DNA of 64,000 nt from Butyrivibrio sp. (GCA_017535785.1 JAFXTN010000014.1:1-64000); one strand, 5' to 3'. Positions 1 through 7,849 are shown, counted from the first letter of the stretch. The notes: a model not told the origin generated them from the sequence alone. Translations and numbers: made by a program.

Positions 1-20
1 ATTACCCAGTTTATTTTTAA

Positions 21-93
21 GGGGTCTTAGCTCAGCTGGGAGAGCATCTGCCTTACAAGCAGAGGGTCACAGGTTCGAGCCCTGTAGGCCCCA
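21..93 (+). tRNA. tRNA-Val (anticodon TAC)
   Basis: A 73-nt cloverleaf can be folded. The acceptor stem GGGGTCT pairs with AGGCCCC, the anticodon loop CTTACAA gives anticodon TAC, and a standard GGTTCGAGCC T-arm is present. The discriminator base is A and no CCA is encoded. It is followed at once by a hairpin terminator. Confidence 0.96.
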
Positions 94-95
94 TT

Positions 96-128
96 CGCGA
101 TATGTTAGCGCATATCGCGTATTTTTTA
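96..128 (+). terminator. Terminator after tRNA-Val
   Basis: The 9-bp perfect stem CGCGATATG/CATATCGCG (96-104 with 111-119) has a 6-nt loop and is followed by a T-rich tail. It separates tRNA-Val from tRNA-Leu. Confidence 0.85.
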
Positions 129-145
129 TCATCATGATAAAAGAT

Positions 146-231
146 GCCGGCGTGGCGGAACTGGCAGACGCCCGGGACTTAAAATCCCGTGGGTAGTAAT
201 ACCCGTACCGGTTCGATCCCGGTCGCCGGCA
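146..231 (+). tRNA. tRNA-Leu (anticodon TAA)
   Basis: An 86-nt class II tRNA with a long variable arm (GGGTAGTAATACCC). The acceptor stem GCCGGCG pairs with CGCCGGC, and the loop CTTAAAA gives anticodon TAA. No CCA is encoded. Its last 21 nt plus four downstream bases recur exactly at 5501-5525, which marks this gene as a possible integration site. Confidence 0.96.
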
Positions 232-235
232 GTAA
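211..235 (+). repeat. 25-bp direct repeat at tRNA-Leu 3' end (att-like copy 1)
   Basis: The segment from the T-loop of tRNA-Leu through four bases past its 3' end is identical to 5501-5525. The two copies bracket the ktr/kdp operon. Tyrosine-recombinase elements that integrate into tRNA genes leave this arrangement, with the intact tRNA at one end and a displaced 3' fragment at the other. No integrase is visible between the copies. Confidence 0.75.
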
Positions 236-244
236 TTTAATGAG

Positions 245-283
245 TCGCAAATTCAGAGTATATCTGAGTTTGCGATTTTTTTC
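245..283 (+). terminator. Terminator after tRNA-Leu
   Basis: A 13-bp stem with one G-T pair (245-257 with 263-275) and a TATAT-type loop is followed by a run of Ts. It is a strong intrinsic terminator for the tRNA transcript. Confidence 0.9.
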
Positions 284-380
284 TTTATATAATCTTAATG
301 CCATGCCTTAATCCTTAATATCATCTTATTTGTTTGAAATATACAATTATGATGAATAAGGAACAGTTGGAGGTTGTGGC

Positions 381-1718
381 ATGTCTGTCTTTTTCAAGCT
401 CAAGGATAAGCTTTCATCATTTCAGATCATAATATTGGGATTTACAGGTGCCATCATTTTAGGAGGGATTCTCCTAATGCTGCCAATATCAGCGCAGAAT
501 GGACAATTTACTTCTTTTGGAACAGCACTATTTACGGCAACATCGGCAGTATGTGTTACAGGACTTGTTGTAGTGGACACAGCGTCATATTGGTCCTATT
601 TTGGACAGGCTGTAATATTGGCCATGATTCAGGTAGGAGGACTTGGTGTAATTACGGTCGCATCCTCTCTTTATATACTGGCAGGAAGAAAGATAAGCCT
701 GATGCAGAGGCAGACAATGCAAAATGCACTTGCTGCACCGCAGGTTGGAGGAATGGTAAAACTTACCAGATTTATTATTATCACGACTCTTACCATTGAA
801 GGAATTGGAGCATTACTTCTTTTTCCTGTATTTATTCCCAAATATGGGGCAAAAGGCATATGGATGTCTTTATTTCATTCTATATCAGCGTTCTGTAATG
901 CGGGTTTTGATCTGATGGGAAACAAAACAGGACATTTCAGCTCATTAACGGCTTATGCGGATAATGGGTATTTTAATGCTGTGATCTGTATACTTATTGT
1001 CCTTGGTGGAATCGGCTTCATTACCTGGAGTGATATAGCCACAAAAAAGGTTAGATTCAAGGAATACAGGATGCAGACAAAAGTAATAATAGTGACGACT
1101 GCTATTCTGATCATTTTGCCGGCTATATTCTTTTTCCTTAATGATTTCTCCGGTGAAGCATTAGGAAAAAGAGTATGTTTATCCATGTTTCAGTCAATTA
1201 CGCCCAGAACCGCCGGGTTCAATACTGCAGATCTTACTAAAATGTCAGACGCCGGACGAGCCATAACCATGCTTTTGATGCTTATAGGAGGATCTCCGGG
1301 GTCAACTGCAGGAGGAATGAAGACCACAACGATTGCAGTATTGTTTGCCAACACAATAGCAGTCTTTCGCAGAAGGAAGAATGCAAATTATTTTGGCAGA
1401 AGAGTAGATGATTCAATTGTAAAAAATGCATCCACTATTCTTTTTATGTATGTATTTTTTGCAATGCTTGCAGTGATAATCATAAGCATTGTTGAAAAAA
1501 TGCCGACTCAGATATGCATGTTTGAGGCTTTCTCAGCGATAGGAACGGTTGGATTGTCGCTTGGAATCACGCCGGATCTGTCCGTGATTTCCAGGATAAT
1601 TTTGATAATGCTTATGTTTTTTGGGCGAGTAGGTGGACTTACCATCATCTTTGCTGCATTTTCTCAAAAGGATATGAGTACGCTTAAGTATCCAATGGAA
1701 AATATTACAGTAGGATAA
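381..1718 (+). CDS. ktrB: KtrB/TrkH-family potassium transporter subunit
   Basis: This 445-aa polytopic protein is the pore-forming subunit of a Ktr/Trk K+ (or Na+-coupled K+) uptake system. The four P-loop repeats of the superfamily are visible, each with its selectivity-filter glycine: CVTG (58-61), CNAG (172-175), RTAG (276-279) and GTVG (388-391). The GGSPGSTAGGMKT signature lies near 303-315. Length matches KtrB (about 445 aa) rather than the longer TrkH. The ATG has TTGGAGG 7 nt upstream. The next gene, 10 bp on, is the RCK partner ktrA, so the two should form a KtrAB complex at the membrane. It is first in a five-gene operon that also carries a KdpD/KdpE-like two-component system, which suggests local regulation by K+ or osmotic signals (inferred). 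Confidence 0.93.
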   Translation: MSVFFKLKDKLSSFQIIILGFTGAIILGGILLMLPISAQNGQFTSFGTALFTATSAVCVTGLVVVDTASYWSYFGQAVILAMIQVGGLGVITVASSLYILAGRKISLMQRQTMQNALAAPQVGGMVKLTRFIIITTLTIEGIGALLLFPVFIPKYGAKGIWMSLFHSISAFCNAGFDLMGNKTGHFSSLTAYADNGYFNAVICILIVLGGIGFITWSDIATKKVRFKEYRMQTKVIIVTTAILIILPAIFFFLNDFSGEALGKRVCLSMFQSITPRTAGFNTADLTKMSDAGRAITMLLMLIGGSPGSTAGGMKTTTIAVLFANTIAVFRRRKNANYFGRRVDDSIVKNASTILFMYVFFAMLAVIIISIVEKMPTQICMFEAFSAIGTVGLSLGITPDLSVISRIILIMLMFFGRVGGLTIIFAAFSQKDMSTLKYPMENITVG

Positions 1719-1728
1719 GGAGTTAAAA

Positions 1729-2391
1729 ATGAAATCAGTTTTACTAATAGGACTAGGTAATTTTGGAATGTTGATCGCAAAACAGATACATGAACTTGGA
1801 CATCAGGTCATGGCGGTGGATATAGACGAAGAAAGAGTCAACGAGGCTTTGCCCTACGTGACCAATGCACTTATCGGAGACAGCACCAATGCCGGTTTCC
1901 TCGCTTCATTGGGGATTAATAATTTCGATGTCTGTATTGAGACAATCGGAAACAATTTTCAAAGCTCCCTTGAGACCACATCCTTATTAAAAGAATTAGG
2001 TGGAAAAAAGGTTGTATCTCGTGCAAACAGGGAAGTTCAGGCAAAGTTTCTTTTGAGAAACGGCGCAGATGAGGTAGTAAATCCGGAAAAACAGATCGCA
2101 AAATGGACTGCTATCCGCTATACCTCAGACCATATATTGGATTACATAAAACTTGATGATAATCACGCTATTTTCGAGGTTAAGGTACCAAAGGAATGGA
2201 TTGGCAAAAGCGTGCGCGAGGTGGATATCAGGAAAAAGTACGGGATAAATATCATGGCAATAAAAAGGGATGGAGATATGAATATTGCCGTGTCACCTGA
2301 CATGGTCTTTGAAAGAGAATTAACTCTTCTTGTGCTTGGTGAACACAAGGCAATTCAAAAATGTTTTCATATATGGAATGGGGCGATATAA
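1729..2391 (+). CDS. ktrA: KtrA/TrkA-type RCK regulatory subunit
   Basis: This 220-aa cytosolic protein has an N-terminal RCK/TrkA-N Rossmann domain: GLGNFG at residues 8-13, with the acidic end of beta-2 in VDIDEE near 31. A TrkA-C domain follows from about residue 140. In the family, an octameric ring binds ATP/ADP or NAD(H) on the cytosolic face of KtrB and gates K+ flux. AAGGAG precedes the ATG, and the gene starts 10 bp after ktrB, consistent with one transcript and one complex. Its stop codon is followed directly by the ATG of the small membrane protein gene. Confidence 0.93.
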   Translation: MKSVLLIGLGNFGMLIAKQIHELGHQVMAVDIDEERVNEALPYVTNALIGDSTNAGFLASLGINNFDVCIETIGNNFQSSLETTSLLKELGGKKVVSRANREVQAKFLLRNGADEVVNPEKQIAKWTAIRYTSDHILDYIKLDDNHAIFEVKVPKEWIGKSVREVDIRKKYGINIMAIKRDGDMNIAVSPDMVFERELTLLVLGEHKAIQKCFHIWNGAI

Positions 2392-2637
2392 ATGAAAGAT
2401 ATACTATTACTTATAGCTGTTATTTCATTTTTTATATTCGGCTATCACATTATGAATAAAATAGATTTTTTTATTGCAGAAAACAGGGAAAAAAGGTATA
2501 AAGAAACTCAGATAAAAAATCCTTCGTCAGTTAAAATACCGGGTGACATGCCACTTATCGAAATAGATAAAGAAATAGATAAGTTCAGGCAGACACATCC
2601 GAATTTTGAGATTATCCTTAGAGATGAAAGCGATTGA
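2392..2637 (+). CDS. Small single-pass membrane protein of the ktr operon, function unknown
   Basis: The protein has 81 residues: one hydrophobic helix (about residues 3-25, ILLLIAVISFFIFGY region) followed by a charged, lysine- and glutamate-rich tail of about 55 residues. I do not recognise a family. Its ATG abuts the ktrA stop codon and its end lies 16 bp before the kinase start, so it is almost certainly co-translated with ktrAB. A one-helix protein next to a K+ channel complex could be an accessory or assembly subunit, as KdpF is for KdpABC, or a link between transporter and kinase. Both ideas are inference. No strong Shine-Dalgarno is seen, which fits translational coupling. Confidence 0.75.
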   Translation: MKDILLLIAVISFFIFGYHIMNKIDFFIAENREKRYKETQIKNPSSVKIPGDMPLIEIDKEIDKFRQTHPNFEIILRDESD

Positions 2638-2653
2638 TCATGGGAGAAAAGAA

Positions 2654-4636
2654 ATGCACCCAAAAAACATTACTGCAAATGGAATAACAGAACATGTTCT
2701 GGTCTGTCTGTCATCTTCACCGACAAACAGGAAGATCATCGACGAGGCGGCAGACCTTGCCAAGGCTTTTTCTGCTCAGTTTACAGCTCTTTATGTTGCA
2801 CAATCCCAGGAGGATAATCTTCTTCCTGATGACCAGAAAAGACTGCAGAATAATATCAGGCATGCAGAAGACAGGGGAGCAGCGATCACAACAGTTATAG
2901 GCGATAATATATCGGAGCAGATTGCTGAATTTGCAAGAATATCCGGAGTTACCAAGATCGTTATAGGAAGGAGCAATACAAAAAGATATCATTTTTGGGA
3001 GAAACAGACTGTTACAGAACAGCTTATAGCAATTGCTCCAAACATTGATATTTATATTATTCCGGATTCAAAGACTGATATAAAAGAGAGCCGGAGGAAG
3101 AACTTAACAGAGCAGATAATTCCCACTCCGAAAGAGCTTTTGGTCACTGCGGGGATACTTATTGCCATGACTATTTTGGGGCTTTGCTTTAGCCGGCTTG
3201 GGTTTACTGAATCCAATATAATCACAGTATATATTTTGGGAGTTCTTTTGAATGCGATTCTTACCAGAAGTCATTTTTGCAGTCTGATAAGCTCCCTATG
3301 CAGCGTACTCTTTTTCAACTTTATCTTTACGGAACCAAGATTTACTTTTCATGCTTATGAACCGGGATATTCCGTAACCTTTGTCATCATGCTTTTTGCT
3401 GCCCTTATTACAGGTTCTTTGGCGTACAGGCTAAAGGACAGCGCAAGGGAATCTGCACGGGGCGCATACAGGACAAAAGTACTCTTTGACACTAACCAGT
3501 TGCTTCAAAAGAGCAGAACATATGATGATGTATTACAGGTTATGGCCAATCAGGTTATTCTTTTGCTCGATAAGGATGTTATCATTTATTCTGTAAAAAA
3601 TGATAAACTTGGAACAGGCTATGTATATGCAAAAGACGCAGAAGGAAATAATACCCCTTGCCCGGATAAATCAGAAACAGAGGTTGTTGAGTGGGTACTT
3701 GAGAATAAAAAAAGAGCAGGTGCGACAACAAAGGTTTTTCCAAAGGCAAAGTGCCTGTATATGGCAATTCGCATAAGCGGAACTGTTTATGGCATTATGG
3801 GAATCCGTGTTGAAAAGGATACACTCACTTCATTTGAGTATAGTGTACTTATGTCAATCCTTGGAGAGGGCGCATTGGCGCTGGAGAATCTTGATAATGC
3901 GAAAGCTAAGGAAGAGGCAACCATTGTTGCTCAGAAAGAGAAACTGAGAGCAGATCTTCTTCGAACAATATCTCATGATCTAAGGACTCCGTTGACATCT
4001 ATATCCGGAAATGCCAGCAATCTGTGCAACCATCATCAAATGCTCGATGAAGCGACCAAGATGCAGATGTATTCCGATATCTATGATGATTCAGATTGGC
4101 TGATCCAGCTTGTGGAGAATCTTTTATCTGTAACTAGAATAGAAAACGGAGAGATGCAGCTGAATAAAGCTCCGGAAGATTTAGGAGACGTGGTGGATGA
4201 GGCTTTAAAGCATATAGACCGCAACAGCTCAGAACATAATATTGAGGCATGCCATTCAAAAGAACTAATCATAGCAGATATTGATGCCAAGCTGATCACT
4301 CAGGTAATAATAAACATTGTAAATAATGCAATAAAGTACACACAGGCCGGTTCGACTATCAAAATAGAATATGGTAACGAAGGCGAAATGGTCAAGGTAT
4401 TGATTTCAGACAATGGACCCGGAATGGATGAGAAGACCAAAGAACATGCTTTTGACATGTTTTATAGCGGACAGAACAGGATCGCAGATGGCAAAAGAAG
4501 TATGGGAATCGGACTTGCACTTTGCAAATCCGTTATAGAGGCTCATGGAGGAAGTATTTCAATTAGTGATAATGATCCATCCGGATGTATTTTTACTTTT
4601 TATTTGGAAAAAGGAGCTGTAGCAATCAATGAATAA
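2654..4636 (+). CDS. KdpD-like sensor histidine kinase lacking the N-terminal KdpD domain
   Basis: From the ATG at 2654 (GGGAG 7 nt upstream) the product is 660 aa. Order of parts: a universal-stress-protein-like domain (about 10-140), four closely packed membrane helices of the DUF4118/KdpD type (about 160-260), a GAF-like region (290-410), HisKA with SHDLRTP (phospho-acceptor His near 441), and a HATPase_c domain with N-box NIVNNAIKYT, DNGPGMD and GIGLALCK. Canonical KdpD is about 900 aa and starts with a Walker-type KdpD domain (PF02702). That domain is absent here, so the protein keeps only the Usp-to-kinase part. It overlaps the response regulator by 8 bp. A longer reading from 2606 would overlap the upstream gene and lacks a good ribosome binding site. 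Confidence 0.9.
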   Translation: MHPKNITANGITEHVLVCLSSSPTNRKIIDEAADLAKAFSAQFTALYVAQSQEDNLLPDDQKRLQNNIRHAEDRGAAITTVIGDNISEQIAEFARISGVTKIVIGRSNTKRYHFWEKQTVTEQLIAIAPNIDIYIIPDSKTDIKESRRKNLTEQIIPTPKELLVTAGILIAMTILGLCFSRLGFTESNIITVYILGVLLNAILTRSHFCSLISSLCSVLFFNFIFTEPRFTFHAYEPGYSVTFVIMLFAALITGSLAYRLKDSARESARGAYRTKVLFDTNQLLQKSRTYDDVLQVMANQVILLLDKDVIIYSVKNDKLGTGYVYAKDAEGNNTPCPDKSETEVVEWVLENKKRAGATTKVFPKAKCLYMAIRISGTVYGIMGIRVEKDTLTSFEYSVLMSILGEGALALENLDNAKAKEEATIVAQKEKLRADLLRTISHDLRTPLTSISGNASNLCNHHQMLDEATKMQMYSDIYDDSDWLIQLVENLLSVTRIENGEMQLNKAPEDLGDVVDEALKHIDRNSSEHNIEACHSKELIIADIDAKLITQVIINIVNNAIKYTQAGSTIKIEYGNEGEMVKVLISDNGPGMDEKTKEHAFDMFYSGQNRIADGKRSMGIGLALCKSVIEAHGGSISISDNDPSGCIFTFYLEKGAVAINE

Positions 4637-5330
4637 ATGTCAGATACTTGTTGTAGAAGATGATCCGCCTATTCGTAATCTGATAGCAACAACATTAAAA
4701 ACCCATGATTATAAATATCTTTTAGCCAAAAATGGGGAGGAGGCAATCCTGCAGGCATCCACCTATGGTCCGGACGTGGTATTTCTCGATCTGGGACTTC
4801 CTGATATTGAAGGCGTTGAGATAATAAAAAAGATAAGAGAGTGGTCAAATATGCCCATTATTGTCATCAGTGCAAGAAGTGAGGATGAGGATAAAATAGA
4901 AGCGCTGGATGCAGGAGCAGATGATTATCTTACCAAGCCCTTTTCTGTTGAAGAACTTCTGGCAAGGCTGCGTGTTATGCAGCGTAGGATTGCGCTGTTG
5001 CAATCGGATGACGGAGCAGGTGAAACTTGCGTATATACAAATGGAAAACTAAGAATTGATTATGCTGCCGGGTGTGCATATAAGGGAGAAGAAGAATTAA
5101 AGCTGACGCCTATTGAATATAAACTCCTGTGTCTTCTTGCTCAAAATACCGGTAAAGTCCTCACACATAAATACATTACCCAAAAAATCTGGGGGAGTGC
5201 GTGGGATAGTAATGTGGCTTCACTCCGCGTATTCATGGCTACCCTCAGGAAAAAACTTGAAGATGAGGAAGAATCGATATCTTATATCCAGACGCATATA
5301 GGAATAGGATATCGTATGCTCAAGACGTAA
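4629..5330 (+). CDS. KdpE-like OmpR-family response regulator
   Basis: This 233-aa protein has a receiver domain (1-120) with acidic pocket EDD at 10-12, phospho-acceptor Asp54 (VVFLDLGLPD) and conserved Lys103 (LTKPF). A winged-helix Trans_reg_C domain (about 135-232) follows, with the typical LTPIEYKLLCLL helix. It is the cognate partner of the overlapping KdpD-like kinase. In Kdp systems KdpE activates kdpFABC. No kdpFABC is present here, and ktrBA in the same operon is the natural candidate target (inference). AAGGAG lies 12 nt before the ATG, inside the kinase gene. No clear terminator follows before the tRNA fragment at 5501. Confidence 0.92.
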   Translation: MNKCQILVVEDDPPIRNLIATTLKTHDYKYLLAKNGEEAILQASTYGPDVVFLDLGLPDIEGVEIIKKIREWSNMPIIVISARSEDEDKIEALDAGADDYLTKPFSVEELLARLRVMQRRIALLQSDDGAGETCVYTNGKLRIDYAAGCAYKGEEELKLTPIEYKLLCLLAQNTGKVLTHKYITQKIWGSAWDSNVASLRVFMATLRKKLEDEEESISYIQTHIGIGYRMLKT

Positions 5331-5500
5331 AGGATTATTAAAGAAATAGAATCTGGCTATGCTATATTACAGAAACATGATCTTATAGAGGATTGATATG
5401 CACTCATGATGTATATCCATAACTAGGTTCAAAAGTGGGTTCAGAAATTTAAGTGAAACCGCCAGCCTCCTTTCTATCTGTGTTTGCAAGACGCAGGAAA

Positions 5501-5525
5501 GTTCGATCCCGGTCGCCGGCAGTAA
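5501..5525 (+). repeat. 25-bp tRNA-Leu 3'-end fragment (att-like copy 2)
   Basis: Exact copy of 211-235: T-loop, acceptor 3' strand, discriminator A and GTAA. No D-arm or anticodon arm lies upstream (5340-5500 shows nothing recognisable), so it is a fragment and not a tRNA gene. A hairpin terminator follows directly, as expected if this were the displaced native 3' end of the tRNA gene. The interval between the copies is about 5.3 kb. Confidence 0.75.
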
Positions 5526-5556
5526 AAAAGAGAAGCACAGATGCTTCTCTTTTTTT
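5524..5556. terminator. Bidirectional terminator
   Basis: The perfect 9-bp stem AGAGAAGCA/TGCTTCTCT (5529-5537 with 5542-5550) has a 4-nt loop. A-runs on the left and T-runs on the right make it usable from both strands: for transcripts leaving the tRNA fragment and for the reverse-strand hydrolase gene ending at 5564. Confidence 0.85.
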
Positions 5557-5563
5557 ATAAATT

Positions 5564-6544
5564 TTATTCCAGACTATCAAGATGATCTTTTATGATCTTA
5601 GCGCATTCGTCTGCATGATCCATATAGATTGTGTGAGTACCATGCAAAGAAACAAGTTCACAGTTTCCTGCCTTTTCTTCGAATGGAGTCCAATATGCCT
5701 CTTTATCTGCTTGGTTTTCGTCAAAATAATAAGTAGCATCAATAAATAGTTTTGGGATATTGTTCGGTTCTAAACTATCCAGGACAGTTTTTGAATTTGT
5801 GTATCCCATCGCTGCTTCAGATATATTTGCATGTGCACCGATTGTTTTTGTAGTCAAATAGACATTCATATCAAATTCTTTTTTGGACATATAGTCAGCA
5901 AGTTCTCCACCGTATTTTTTCAGTATAATCGGCGCAAGTCCGGTTTTTTCAAGGATACTAAGGTTATAATATAGATTTTTATTACTTTGTCCCCATTCTT
6001 CGTCTGCATAGGTGCAAAGTGTACCATCCATAAATATTACATCTTCAATTTCATCCGGATATTTGTTCTGCCAATAAGTCGTATAAAGTCCGCCGATTGA
6101 GTGTGCAAGCAAAACATAAGGTCCTTCCTCGCCCATATTTTTGAGAACCGTTCTATAATCTTCTACAATCTGTTCTACGGTACGATCAGTTTTTGTATCC
6201 TCACTGAAACCATAGCCCGCTCTATCTATAAATATAAGCTGATTATCTTCTTCAATACTTTTTGTCATATTTCTCCACGAAAAATTCATGGTACTGTCAT
6301 CTAGTCCCGAACAGCATACTATTTTGTGCTTTCCGTTTTCATTTCCGACCTTTAATGCATTTAGTTTATAATCTCCTGCGGATACCAAATTACAATATCC
6401 GTCTTTTTTTAACTGGCTCATTATGTTTTTAACTTTAACCCTGTAGTGAATAGATGTGATCAATAATAGAACTATCACGACTCCAAGAATTATTGCAATA
6501 ACTTTGCCTATTATTTTTAATGCTTTCATAATACGTTTTTTCAT
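5564..6544 (-). CDS. Membrane-anchored alpha/beta hydrolase
   Basis: A 326-aa protein with a basic N-terminus and one hydrophobic helix (about 10-30), then an alpha/beta-hydrolase domain. The nucleophile elbow is AHSIGG with Ser149. An oxyanion-loop region is seen near CCSGLDD (78-83), and a C-terminal histidine lies in LHGTHT. The helix with no signal-peptidase or lipobox motif suggests an N-terminally anchored extracytoplasmic enzyme. Substrate is unknown; family members include esterases, lipases and proline iminopeptidase-like enzymes. AAGGAG directly abuts the ATG at 6544 and lies 15 nt before the ATG of Met6, so the exact start is uncertain. The promoter carries two BlaI/MecI-like boxes and the gene diverges from the lipoprotein gene. 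Confidence 0.8.
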   Translation of the reverse strand: MKKRIMKALKIIGKVIAIILGVVIVLLLITSIHYRVKVKNIMSQLKKDGYCNLVSAGDYKLNALKVGNENGKHKIVCCSGLDDSTMNFSWRNMTKSIEEDNQLIFIDRAGYGFSEDTKTDRTVEQIVEDYRTVLKNMGEEGPYVLLAHSIGGLYTTYWQNKYPDEIEDVIFMDGTLCTYADEEWGQSNKNLYYNLSILEKTGLAPIILKKYGGELADYMSKKEFDMNVYLTTKTIGAHANISEAAMGYTNSKTVLDSLEPNNIPKLFIDATYYFDENQADKEAYWTPFEEKAGNCELVSLHGTHTIYMDHADECAKIIKDHLDSLE

Positions 6545-6564
6545 CTCCTTACTGCATTCATCGT

Positions 6565-6596
6565 ACTACATGTGTCGTAGTACTACACCTATCGTA
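6565..6596. promoter_or_regulatory. Paired operator-like boxes, BlaI/MecI/CopY-like
   Basis: Two copies of ACTACANNTRTCGTA lie 17 bp apart (6565-6579 and 6582-6596), and a third half-site CTACTACG sits at 6602-6609. Each box is an imperfect dyad (ACTACA facing TGTCGTA). It resembles the TACTACA/TGTAGTA operators known for BlaI/MecI repressors and the TACANNTGTA box of CopY. They cover the predicted start site of the hydrolase transcript. No blaI, mecI or copY gene is in the window. Confidence 0.55.
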
Positions 6597-6598
6597 AT

Positions 6599-6627
6599 AT
6601 CCTACTACGGCTTATATGATATGTCAA
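6599..6627 (-). promoter_or_regulatory. Promoter of the hydrolase gene
   Basis: On the reverse strand TTGACA (6622-6627) and TAGGAT (6599-6604) are separated by 17 bp. The start point would fall near 6592, inside the second operator-like box. Confidence 0.5.
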
Positions 6628-6636
6628 TATTTTGTT

Positions 6637-6665
6637 TTGGCTTATGTGACGGTTTGGGATAAAAT
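6637..6665 (+). promoter_or_regulatory. Promoter of the lipoprotein gene
   Basis: TTGGCT (6637-6642), 17-bp spacer, TAAAAT (6660-6665), about 45 bp before the lipoprotein start. Confidence 0.5.
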
Positions 6666-6710
6666 AGATGAGTGATGACAATTTGGGAGGAGTTTTGAAA
6701 GGGAAAGAGT

Positions 6711-7760
6711 ATGAAAGTAAAAATCAAGAGTAAAACGTTGGCAATTGTTGCAATGACAATTATGTGCATAAACTTAATCGGATGTGAAAGATACAATTCC
6801 TTTTATGACAATGCATCTAATGATAAAACATCTGAGAGCGTAACTGCATCTGAAGAAGCGTCAGAAGATAATACAGGAGATCCTATAAAAATTACAAAGG
6901 ACCCTATACTTTATACGCTGGAAGAAAGCGATCCCGACATGGAAGAGATCGAGTTTGAAGCAAAATCAGATAAGGTCGGTTACTTCATGATCCCTGATCC
7001 CGGAAAAGGAAAAGTGAAGGCGGATCTTGACTGTGACGGAAATACTGAAGCTATTGAGTATGATCTCAAGGCGGATAATAACAACTATGCTGAGAAACTT
7101 ACTCTTACAATCAATGGAAAAGAGTATGATGTGCCGGAAATAGGTAGTTATAGTGCCTATTGCAGAATGGAGCTTTTTTGGTTAAATACCGGCGAATCGC
7201 TATACATGTATCTTCAGTGCATGACAGATAATGATTGGACGATATTGGGTGTATATAAAGTCGAGGATAATACAATTCGTTATGTAGGTGAAGAGGGCTT
7301 AGATGTTTCTTTTACCATACAAGATGATAACGGCTCCAATACTGAAATATATATCACGGACCCTGAAGATTTCTTGGTAAAGGGTTATGTATCTATGTTT
7401 GGAACTTGGAACTATACTGAGAGATACAGGGTAGGACAGGATGGAATGCCGGAGAGTATCAACGGGTATAGATATCTCACTTCTAATAATTCATATGAGA
7501 TAACGGCAAAAAAGGATATTCCATGCGTAGTGTGTCAGGATGAAGCTGCGACATCCGGCGAAAACAGCACAATTCCAAGTGGTATGAAGGTTACACCTAT
7601 CGGATGTGATGGAAAAACTTTTGTGGATCTTAAATTAGATGGCAAAGATGGGATCTACAGGATAAATGTACATGAAAAAGATGAGTATCAATGGGGACTG
7701 ACAGACTTAGGTGGAAAAAGTGTAGAGGATTGTTTTGATGGATTACCGTTTTGGGGATGA
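6711..7760 (+). CDS. Secreted lipoprotein, function unknown
   Basis: A 349-aa protein with a type II signal peptide: basic MKVKIKSK, hydrophobic stretch, and lipobox LIGC with the lipidated Cys near residue 25. An acidic, Ser/Thr/Glu-rich linker follows (about 30-70). The body contains one segment like a calcium-binding or FG-GAP-type loop (DLDCDGNTEAIEYDL near 105-120) and is rich in aromatic beta-strand sequence. I cannot assign a family beyond 'extracellular beta-rich lipoprotein'. It is preceded by its own promoter and followed by no clear terminator. It diverges from the anchored hydrolase, so both products act outside the cytoplasm and may be co-regulated (inference). Confidence 0.8.
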   Translation: MKVKIKSKTLAIVAMTIMCINLIGCERYNSFYDNASNDKTSESVTASEEASEDNTGDPIKITKDPILYTLEESDPDMEEIEFEAKSDKVGYFMIPDPGKGKVKADLDCDGNTEAIEYDLKADNNNYAEKLTLTINGKEYDVPEIGSYSAYCRMELFWLNTGESLYMYLQCMTDNDWTILGVYKVEDNTIRYVGEEGLDVSFTIQDDNGSNTEIYITDPEDFLVKGYVSMFGTWNYTERYRVGQDGMPESINGYRYLTSNNSYEITAKKDIPCVVCQDEAATSGENSTIPSGMKVTPIGCDGKTFVDLKLDGKDGIYRINVHEKDEYQWGLTDLGGKSVEDCFDGLPFWG

Positions 7761-7784
7761 TCCAGATCTCCGGGGCAAGAAAAA

Positions 7785-7815
7785 AGTTGACATGAAGTTG
7801 TCAGTCAACTATACT
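7785..7815 (+). promoter_or_regulatory. Strong promoter overlapped by a dyad operator
   Basis: TTGACA (7787-7792), exactly 17 bp, TATACT (7810-7815). An inverted repeat AGTTGAC-N12-GTCAACT (7785-7791 with 7804-7810) covers the -35 and reaches the -10, the classic layout of a repressed promoter. It drives only a 38-codon reading frame before the convergent toxin gene. Confidence 0.6.
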
Positions 7816-7849
7816 TACAACTAATAATTTTCAGAAAGTGGTATGTGCT

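Noticed and set aside
236-5500. Integrase or transposase inside the tRNA-bounded segment
   Set aside because: All five genes are accounted for by K+ transport and two-component regulation. No recombinase motif is visible, so I report only the repeat pair.
5440-5525. Second complete tRNA-Leu gene
   Set aside because: Only the T-loop-to-3'-end part is present. No D-arm, anticodon arm or variable arm can be folded upstream.
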